Origin: Heterohyrax brucei
Taxonomy: Eukaryota > Chordata > Mammalia > Hyracoidea > Procaviidae
Reading direction: 5' to 3'
DNA: 64,000 bases
Assembly (NCBI GenBank): GCA_028571685.1
Contig: CM053146.1
Span: forward strand, 19,813,431-19,877,430
Both the position numbers and the translations under genes were made by a program. Under the pieces are notes generated by a model. That model ran no database searches and was not told the origin of the DNA. It saw nothing but the letters and a program-made list of their open reading frames with translations. Below, piece after piece: positions 57,120 to 64,000 of this stretch (position 1 is the stretch's first letter; every line of letters starts with the position of its first letter).

Positions 57120-57445
57120 CTCTAACAAAGTTGTCTTTAGCTGTGATCAAGTCAGCCCTAATCATGGTAACCACGTGCATGACGGGACAAAATGATTCCT
57201 GGCCCTGTGCCACCTCCACGATCACTTATACGTCAGATCATTGTGATCCATAGGGTTTTCACTGTAAATCTCCAGGCCTTTCTTCCTAGTTTGTCTTAGA
57301 CTGCAAGCTCTGCTGAAACACATTAAATATCACAGCAATGTACAATTCTCCACAGACAGATAGGTGGTAACTGCACACGTTGCTCACTGACTGGGAATCA
57401 ATCCGACGTCTTCTTCACCCTGAGTGAAACTTACATCACTGAACT
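57120..57445 (-). mobile_element. Old RTE/AfroSINE-related repeat
   Basis: Third copy of the long old repeat: 'GTCAGCCCTAATCATGG', 'CATAGGGTTTTCACTG', 'CTCCAGGCCTTTCTTCC', and 'ATATCACAGCAATGTACAA' near its end. Compare 35050 and 42940-44905. Confidence 0.6.
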
Positions 57446-57887
57446 ACCACCACTGCCCCAGCACGAAGTACGAGTCCATAAATGTTTGTTAAATAAAAGA
57501 ACTAACAGTGAGCATGTGTGTAAACAAATGAGGGAATAAATGTAACATCATTAGCAGGTGTGTGTGCCTCGGCATGTGTGTTTGTATGTGTGTACACACT
57601 GATGGCAGAGGCAAGCAGGTGGGCAGCTCACGGAACCTCCTGGCTCATGTCCTGGCTGCGTGTCCTGCACTCAGGAAGGAGGCATCTAGTGACTGGACCA
57701 GCTCTGCAGACTCCGTAGGTGGCCAGTCACAGCTCATCTTGAGCCAGCAGTCAACAGGGCCAGGCCCTTGCTCAGAGGCACAACTAGGCCCTGGAAAGGC
57801 ATGGCAAAACACAGCTCAGCTGGATTTGCCAGTGTGAGCAGAGGAGGGAGCTGAGGCTGGGGCTGCAGAAAAGGAATAATAATGATA
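57446..57887. other. Spacer with a TG-rich short repeat
   Basis: A TGTGTG/TGTATG stretch lies at 57559-57600 and a possible L2-type end near 57490 ('TAAATGTTTGTTAAATAAA'). A 91-codon plus frame (57562-57837) starts in the TG repeat and is not regarded as a gene. Confidence 0.35.
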
Positions 57888-58451
57888 TGAAGATTGATAG
57901 TTAAATTCACGAACTCATCCTAGAAAAAGTGCTACATACTTCACTGCTGAATAGCGCTATGGTCACCTTCAAAGTACACCCCTTGGGAATCTACACAGTG
58001 ATGCCAGTGCCTAATCTACCCTTCAAAGCAATTTCAGAACTCTTTTTCTGGAATGGCTATCAGAGTTGTTGTCGCACTACCCTTGATGTCCTGAATGCCA
58101 TTAAAATATCTTCTTTCAATATTTCCTTTATCTTCGGGTAAAGAAAAAAGTCATTGGGATCCACATCAGGTAAGTAGGTAGGATGTTCCAATACAGTTAT
58201 TTGTTTACTGGCTAGAAATTCTCTCATAAACAACTATACAATTAAGTTCACCAACTTACCACTGTGCCACCATGCACAATGGCCATTCTGAAAGAAAGAG
58301 TTCCAAAATTGCTTTGAAGGGTAGACTAGGTGCTGGCATCAGTGAGTAGCTTCCCAAGGGCAGAACTTCAAAGGTGATCATAGTGATATTCAACAGTGAG
58401 GTATGTAGCACTTAGAACAATTAAGTTCATGGGCTTACTGTTGGACTGGTA
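57888..58451. mobile_element. Foldback mariner-like element, copy B (non-autonomous)
   Basis: About 564 bp with the same architecture as 19514-20066. The left arm has 'GAACTCATCCTAGAAAAAGTG' and 'GGAACTC/AGAACTCTTTTTCTGGAATGG' (near 58037). The right arm is its inverse ('GAAAGAGTTCCAAAATTGC' near 58293, 'AGCACTTAGAACAATTAAG' near 58416). The centre carries the mariner C-terminal coding relic on the minus strand (MREFLASKQITVL, unbroken for these codons at about 58184-58230). It shares with copy A the central junction ACAACTATACAATTAAGT (58230-58247 here, about 19858-19876 there), which proves descent from one rearranged master. Confidence 0.8.
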
Positions 58452-58494
58452 TCTGCCTTGGTTATTTATTGTGAGAAGTAAGGGACATAATGTG

Positions 58495-58616
58495 GCTACA
58501 ACAATGACACCAAGCATAGCAATGAATGTGGGCGTGGTGCCTGATGGGGCGATGTTTTGTTTTGTTGTACACAGGGTAACCATGAGTCAGCATCAACTCA
58601 ACAGCGTCTAACAACT
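58495..58616 (+). mobile_element. RTE-type LINE, extreme 3' end
   Basis: 'GATGTTTTGTTTTGTTGTAC', 'ACAGGGTAACCATGAGTCAGC' and 'TCAACAGCGTCTAACAAC' match the last ~120 bp of the RTE at 38684-39458. It ends tail-to-tail with the next copy. Confidence 0.75.
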
Positions 58617-58618
58617 GC

Positions 58619-59075
58619 TGCTATTGTTGTTAAATGCCATTGAGTTGGTTCCCATTTATAGCAACCCTATGTGCAACAGAGGGAAACACTGTCTGTTTTT
58701 GCTCCATGTCCATAATCATTTTTATGCTTAAGCCCATCGTTGGAGCCGCTGTGTCAGTCCATCTCATCAAGGTCTTTTCCTTTCTTGCTGACCCTGCAGT
58801 CTACCAAGCCTGATGTCCTTCTCCAGGGGCTGACCATTCCTGACAACATGTCCAACGTATGTAAGACAGAATCTTGCCCTCTTTGCTTCCAAGGAGCTCT
58901 CTGGTTGTCCTTCTTCCAGAACAGACCTGTTTGTTCTTCTGGCAGTTCATAGTACATTCAACATTCTTCTCCAACACCACAGTTCAAAGGCATCGGTTCT
59001 TCTTCTGCCTTCCTTGCTCCTTGTCCGGCTCTCACATGCATATGATGTGAATGAAAATACCACGGCTTGGGTAAA
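58619..59075 (-). mobile_element. RTE-type LINE, 3' part, minus
   Basis: Starts with the family 3' end complement 'TGTTGTTAAATGCCATTGAG' and continues through 'CCTGATGTCCTTCTCCAGG' and 'ATGTCCAACGTATGTAAGAC' to 'GAAAATACCACGGCTTGGG'. Matches the first ~450 bp of the minus copy at 39672. No open coding frame remains. Confidence 0.85.
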
Positions 59076-59579
59076 CAACTGCTACACGAGGGAGATAATA
59101 TCTGCTTGGATTCTGACACAGAAAAGGTACTCCTTAAATGGCAGCTGACCCAGGACTGTGACTCCATTTTCAGAATGGAAAACTGGATGCGGTGATTTTC
59201 ATTTTGATAAAGTAATGTAAATTTCCTTTAGGAGGATCTGAGTTTTTTTAAAAGAAAAAAAAATCAAGTTATAAAGAGTAAAAGTGCACAGTTCTGTGGC
59301 AAGTATGGTGAAGGGGGTGTATGAACAACAGGGTTGGGGAACAGCCTGTCAGACTTTTGCCTAGCAGGTAAAAGTGGGCCTTTTAAGGCACTTCAAGTCA
59401 AACACGGCTTCTGCGTATACCTGACACTCCCAACAGGCTTCCTTCAGCCTTCCCCTACTCTCATTACAATGTTGTATATATGCCATCTGACTAGCCGTTC
59501 TACCTCTAGTGATCAGTCATGTAGATACGGGTTCAGGAATGTTCTTTGTCGCTTCCCTAGTAATAATCGGAAAGAGTGA
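59076..59579. other. Single-copy-like DNA, nothing recognised
   Basis: T/A runs at 59240-59270. An 81-codon plus frame (59334-59579) has no known domain. Confidence 0.3.
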
Positions 59580-60320
59580 TGGGACTGCAGCTTAGCTAAT
59601 GTGGTTTCGAGGAACATCTAGGTCAATTGCCAAAAAAAGTTTACTAAGAACATGTTCTGCATCTCTATTTGATGAGTGGCATCTAGGGTCTTAAAAGCTG
59701 GTGCGTGGCCGTCTAAGTTGCCTCAATTTGTCCCAACCCCCTTACAGCAAAAGAGAACGAAGAAAACCGAAGAAAGAAGGAAAATAGCTCAAGAGACTAA
59801 AGGACCGCAGAAACCAGAAACGCCACTAGCCTGAGACCAGAAGAACTAGGTGGTGCCCAGCGACCAGCAACAACTGACCTGACAGGGAACACAACCGAGA
59901 GTCCCAGAGGCAGCAGGAGAAAAGTGAGGAGCAGAATTCAAATTCATGTAAAAAGAACAGGCTTAATGGTCTGACAGAGGTTGGAGCAAGTCCCAAACTG
60001 TGAATCCCAGAACTGAAACCAACTCTTCAAAGATTAGGCTGGAGTATAAAAAACAAAATAATGTTTGTAAAGAGTGTGCTTCTTAGTTCAAGAAGATAAA
60101 TGAGACCAAATGAATGACTGCTGTCCAGAGGCAAGATGAGAAGGCAGCAAGGAACAGGAACTGGTTGGCTGGACACAAAACCTGGAGTGGAAAGGAAAAC
60201 TGTGCTATCATATTATAGAAATTGCAACTAGTGTCATGCAAGAATAGTGTATTAATTTTTGAATGAGAAATTAACATGAGCTGTAAACTTTCACCTAAAA
60301 CACATGCACCAAGAAAAAAA
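59580..60320 (+). mobile_element. L1 3' end of a third subfamily
   Basis: 'GCATCTAGGGTCTTAAAAGC' (59680-59699) is the conserved UTR core, preceded by 'CATCTAGGTCAATTGCC', which parallels 'GGCCAATTGGCA' in the L1 at 18391. Later landmarks are 'GAACTGAAACCAACTCTTC' and 'GGAAAACTGTGCTATCA', with an A-run at 60312-60325. It contains no ORF2 codons. Confidence 0.75.
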
Positions 60321-60640
60321 AAAGTAAAGAGGGAAACAATCTAAATGTTCACTGACAGCAGAGTAATTAAACACATCGTGTTACATCTATGCTATTATTA
60401 TGCAGCTCTTAAATGCTAGAGGTATATATGTTAACATAGAAACACATCCAAGCGAGAAAAAAAGAAAGAAAAAAGTTTTAAGCAATATGTTTCAGAACAA
60501 GAAAGATCATTTGGCTATGTTCATCTTCTGTGGAGATTTGGGGTGTACACACAATAGGGTGACCTGTGGGTGCAGGTGCCCTCAAAGCAACACTGATTGT
60601 CGTGTCTTGTATGGACAGGCACAGGTTTTTCACAATAAGT
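60321..60640 (+). mobile_element. Old L1-like fragment
   Basis: 'AACAATCTAAATGTTCACTG' and 'GAGTAATTAAACACATCGTG' recall the conserved end of L1 ORF2 ('ccaaatgtccatcaa...ggataaa'). Short and tentative. Confidence 0.5.
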
Positions 60641-60649
60641 TTTTTTAAA

Positions 60650-60830
60650 ACATCTTCCGTCAAGTCAACTCCAATCCCATGTATGTCAGAATAGAACTGT
60701 GTGCTTCACAGGGTTTTCAATGGCTGATTTTTCAGGCTTTTCTTCAAGGTACTTCTGGGTGGATTTAAACCTTCCAACTTTCAGTTAATATCCAAGCATG
60801 TTAAGCATTTGCATCACACAGGGATTCCAT
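60650..60830 (-). mobile_element. AfroSINE, longer variant
   Basis: 'CACAGGGTTTTCAATGGCTG', 'ATTTTTCAGGC' and 'GGGTGGATTTAAACC' in minus order, head complement decayed ('AAGCATTTGCATCACACAGGG'). Confidence 0.8.
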
Positions 60831-60841
60831 CATAATAGATA

Positions 60842-61005
60842 GACCAAAAAATCCATTGCCATTGAGTTAATATCAATTCATAGTGACCCTACAGGACAGA
60901 GTAGAACTGCCCCAATAGGGTTTCCAAGGAGTAGCTGGTGGATTCAAACTGCTCACCTTTTGGTTAGCAGCCATAGTTCTTAAGCACTATGCTACTAAGG
61001 TTTCC
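60842..61005 (-). mobile_element. AfroSINE with 11-bp target duplication
   Basis: Flanked by CATAATAGATA at 60831-60841 and 61006-61016. The insertion is directly at the head end of the previous copy. Central block 'ATAGGGTTTCCAAGGAGTAGC'. Confidence 0.9.
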
Positions 61006-61016
61006 CATAATAGATA

Positions 61017-62064
61017 TGAATGATGCTTATGAGTGCGGTTGGGGCTGGTGAGGGTCAATGGAGCCCAACATCACTCAAGTCTAGGTAGTGGTCCTGATGG
61101 TGGCACTGGGTTAGAGGACTTAGATGGAGGCTCTGGGAACTGGGACAGGAGTTGGGTGGTACAAGCATGTTGACACTCTGCCAATATTCTCCTATCCTTT
61201 CCACTTTGTACCCTCTGACCTGGGCCTGGCTGCCTCCAGCTGCCAGCAAGTCTGTGTCTTTGCTTGGAATTTTATCTGGCCATGTGAGGATTCTTTACCT
61301 TCCTACAAGCTGGAAGCCCAGACAATGTCATTGCACGGGAGCAGCTCTCGGCCTCTGACTGATGGGAGTTGATTGTGGAGATATGGAGGGTAGAGCTCTG
61401 AGGGTCGTGATTCTCACTGTTGCCTAGAGTTTTCTATGGGCTCTGCTTAACTACAGTGGTGACCTGCTTGACAACACACTGTTAGCTGGCTTTCTTACCT
61501 TCCTTGTTCACTTTCCCAGCACCATATTGGTGCTTCCCAGACTAGTCAAATAAACTGTACTTGAACTTCTGTCTCAGAGTCAGGAGCCCAGACTAAGTAA
61601 CTGAGAGGTGAAGCTGAGCTGATCCTGCAGAGCAAGAAAGGGTGCATTGAAACCACCTGGGGAACTGAGATAGGGCACAGATTCCAAGGCCCCAGCCCAC
61701 CTCTGAATCAGAATCTGGGATGTCCAGCTGATGCATGTATTGTCAGATTGAGGACCACCAGGCTTCAGCTCCACTTATAAAGTGTCCATTCACAGCACTT
61801 CTCTCTGCAGCATGCTTCTCCTGCTGCTCATGGAGAGAGGACAGGATAACTGTCACACCAGCTGGATGATGATAAGTGCTCTGTGGTTTGCCTTATTTGC
61901 AGAGCTGGAGCTCCTATTAACTTCCTACACAGAAACCAGCCTCATGTTACTGAAGGCAGGGTTCTGAGCTGATAGGCTGCGTCCATGGCGTGGAGTATGC
62001 ACCTTGAGAGTATCACTGTCAATGAGACAAGAGATCACTGGCAAAATGGAGTGTGTTCTTGTTT
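61017..62064. other. Single-copy-like DNA, no gene recognised
   Basis: About 1 kb with short frames only, no repeat recognised. Confidence 0.3.
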
Positions 62065-62255
62065 TTAGGTAGCAGTGAGTCTATTTTAACTGATAACAGC
62101 TCTGTGTGACAGAGTAGAACTGCTCTGTAGGGTTTTCCCGCCTGTAGTCTTTATGGGAGCAAATCTCCACGTCTTTCTCCCACAGAGTGGCTTGAACCAC
62201 CACCTTTTAGGTTAGCCAGCCTAGTGCTTAACTCATTGTGCAACCCAGGGCTCCA
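62065..62255 (-). mobile_element. AfroSINE, longer variant
   Basis: 'ACAGAGTAGAACTGCTCTG', 'TAGGGTTTTCCCGCC', 'GTAGTCTTTATGGGAGC' and head complement 'GCTTAACTCATTGTGCAACC' in order. Confidence 0.88.
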
Positions 62256-63182
62256 AAAATGGGTGAGGAGTGTCTTATTCTAGAATTATAGGAAAAGGAA
62301 CAATTTGGTTCTCATTAAAAATTTAATGTTACCTTTTGGGGAGCAAAGTAAATGTCCACGGAAAAGGGAATAATTAAATGCAAATAAGCTGTCTTTCTGA
62401 CATGGCCAAGGCTCGGACTGACACTGCCACTGACTTCTGGATCCTGGCCCATTCTTTTCTAGAAGAGCACCTGGCCCTGTTTACTGGCACCAGTGACGTG
62501 TCTGTCCTGGTTGGTTGTCAGGGACTGATCGCTCAAGAAAGAGGAAAGCCAGGAGTAGGGAATGGAGCCTGGGTAAACTCTGATAGCTTGGATCTTGGTT
62601 TCTGTCTCCTCAAGATATGCACAACACACTGAGGGGGCAGGAATTGAAAAACCTTCCACTGACCATCTCTGGTGCAACTGTTTGGAAGGATCCTACCTGC
62701 TCAAGTCAGGAAGGGTGCAGCTGGGGAGTCCTGTAGGGTGGACTGTTGGTCGGAGAGTAGGACAGAGGGGCAATGTTGCGGGGGGCGGGCAGTGAACGCA
62801 GGCTCAGGGCAAAACAGCCAGGAGCTGATCACCCAGAGCCTGTGGGTACTGGAGATGGGGAGGAATTCTTGGCAGTTCAGGTGTAACTTGAAATCCAGCC
62901 ATTCTCTATTCTTAGTCATCGGGAAGAAATTAGACGAAAGATGAACCTCATTCTAATAGAAGTTATGTTTGTCCTTATGGTTCCAATCAATTAAATCCTT
63001 TCCAGTTTATCTTCATCTTCAGAGATGCTCAAAAAAGCCAATCAGCTAGCTCAGAGGTAATTAAACTAGTGGGGGCTTGTACAGTACTGTCTCTGTGGGG
63101 TCCACAGGCAGAGTAGAAAACTATTGGCACTCGTTGACTTCGACTTGAAAATAACTCTGCTGTGAAGCAGTTGTGTCACTAT
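62256..63182. other. Single-copy-like DNA, no gene recognised
   Basis: No repeat recognised. Overlapping frames of 66-90 codons at 62378-62944 on both strands show no domain. Confidence 0.3.
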
Positions 63183-63397
63183 CCAAAACCAGTCTCAGTA
63201 AGCTGACTTCAACTCATGGTGATTTACTGACCGCACATGTGTTGGAGGAGAACTGTACTCAATAAGGTTTTCAATGACTGATTTTTCAGAAGTATATTGC
63301 CAGGATTTTCTTACAAGAAGCCACTTAATGGGTTTGAACTTCCAATCTTTCAGTTAGCAGCCAAGTGTTAACCATTTCACCAAACCTGGCTCTGTGT
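63183..63397 (-). mobile_element. AfroSINE, longer variant
   Basis: 'AATAAGGTTTTCAATGACTG', 'ATTTTTCAGAAGTATATTGCC' and 'TTTCAGTTAGCAGCCAAGTG' in minus order. Confidence 0.82.
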
Positions 63398-63470
63398 CAC
63401 TGGCTGCAGGATATTAACCAGTTTGAGCCTTAACATGCTGATCTATAAAATAGGCACAACCGCAGCCCAG
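63398..63470 (+). mobile_element. MIR fragment
   Basis: 'AGCCTTAACATGCTGATC' followed by 'TATAAAATAGGCACAACC' resembles the plus MIR core. Short. Confidence 0.45.
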
Positions 63471-63654
63471 AGCTGTGTATTCCTTCTATCAGATATCTCC
63501 CCCGGGGTTTGTACCAGAACCTCAGACTCTACCTGTGCAAAACTGAACTTCACACCTTTCTCTCCTAACTTTTTGGCATTCTCCATCTCAGTAAATAGTC
63601 CTACCATATGAACCAAGCCCCACACCTGGATCTCTGAGCCAAAAAGCTGTAAAA

Positions 63655-63900
63655 CTAACTTGAGGTCACTTCCTCCAGAAAGCCTTCTTTGACTACTGTG
63701 TGTCTTCCAGTGGATTAAGTGAGTCTCCAACAGGTTTCCATGCTCTTGTATGAGTCTCTCTAATATAATCCATGAGTTGCATGGTAATTATGTCTTTGCA
63801 TGTCTCTCTTACTAAACTGTGAGACTCTCAAGGTCACAGAATGTGTCTTAACCTTCATTGAATCCCCGAGGCCTAGCACCTACTATTCATGGTTTAGGAG
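63655..63900 (+). mobile_element. L2 LINE fragment, 3' part
   Basis: 'TCCAGAAAGCCTTCTTTGAC', 'AAACTGTGAGACTCTCAAGG' and 'GAATCCCCGAGGCCTAGCACC' follow the L2 3' end in order (agccttccctgac ... tgagctcctcaagg ... cccagcgcctagcac). Confidence 0.6.
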
Positions 63901-63921
63901 AGTCTAGACCCCACTTGAGGA

Positions 63922-64000
63922 GCATTTTGGTTCAGTAGTAGAATTTTTACCTTCCATGAAAGAGATATGAGTCCAGTTCTTGGCCAGTGAACCTCACGTG
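63922..64000 (+). mobile_element. tRNA-Gly-type SINE, cut by window end
   Basis: 'GCATTTTGGTTCAGTAGTAG' followed by 'AATTTTTACCTTCC' corresponds to the tRNA-Gly 5' half with A-box, and 'GAGTCCAGTTCTTGGCC' to the B-box area. It matches the head of 52105-52345. Too many mismatches for a functional tRNA, and the body runs out of the window. Confidence 0.65.

Noticed and set aside
57929-58141. 70-codon plus frame as a possible gene
   Set aside because: It lies on the strand opposite the mariner transposase relic and within the inverted arm, so it is a shadow frame.
63922-64000. tRNA-Gly gene
   Set aside because: Too many mismatches to the tRNA consensus, followed by SINE body sequence as in the copy at 52105.

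Overview
This is vertebrate nuclear DNA, almost certainly from an afrotherian mammal and most likely an elephant or a close relative. The main evidence is about 27 copies of a tRNA-derived SINE of the AfroSINE type. These have a tRNA-like head (near ...GCATAGTGGTTAAG), a body with AGCAGTTCAAATCC and a tail near GAGTCAGAATCGACTC followed by GGTTTGGTTTT. Next to them are several copies of the RTE-type LINE whose 3' end this SINE tail resembles. Older pan-mammalian repeats (MIR, L2, MaLR-type LTRs, L1M) fill much of the rest. I found no complete protein-coding gene, no tRNA or rRNA gene and no CRISPR array. Most long open frames lie in transposon relics or in GC-rich, purine-rich or ordinary non-coding DNA.

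Layout. 1-1281: 3' end of an L1, then a MaLR-type LTR. 1282-8030: mostly single-copy GC-rich DNA with one SINE. 8030-15730: old L1 fragments riddled with AfroSINEs. 15730-22140: single-copy DNA with a TGGG/TGGA microsatellite, a 5'-truncated L1 with clear target-site duplications, a foldback mariner-like element and an old L1. 22140-34890: about 12.7 kb with almost no recognisable lineage-specific transposon. It contains AT-rich blocks that look like conserved non-coding elements (about 27.05-27.75, 29.2-30.0 and 31.1-32.1 kb), two polypurine tracts and a strong CpG island at about 32.2-34.5 kb. The island is the best candidate for a gene promoter and first exon, but I cannot name the gene or fix its direction. 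34890-64000: a repeat-dense half with MIR, tail-to-tail RTE copies, several 5'-truncated L1s, a heavily nested RTE at 52.3-55.5 kb, a second foldback mariner element at 57.9-58.45 kb and many AfroSINEs.

Together the window reads as the 5' end or regulatory neighbourhood of one CpG-island gene, probably developmentally regulated (inferred from the transposon-poor zone), flanked by ordinary repeat-rich afrotherian DNA. The most distinctive structures are the two foldback mariner elements with the same internal junction, the nested RTE with three near-identical target copies, and a 3'-UTR core motif kept across divergent L1 families. All family assignments are by eye and were not checked against a repeat library.
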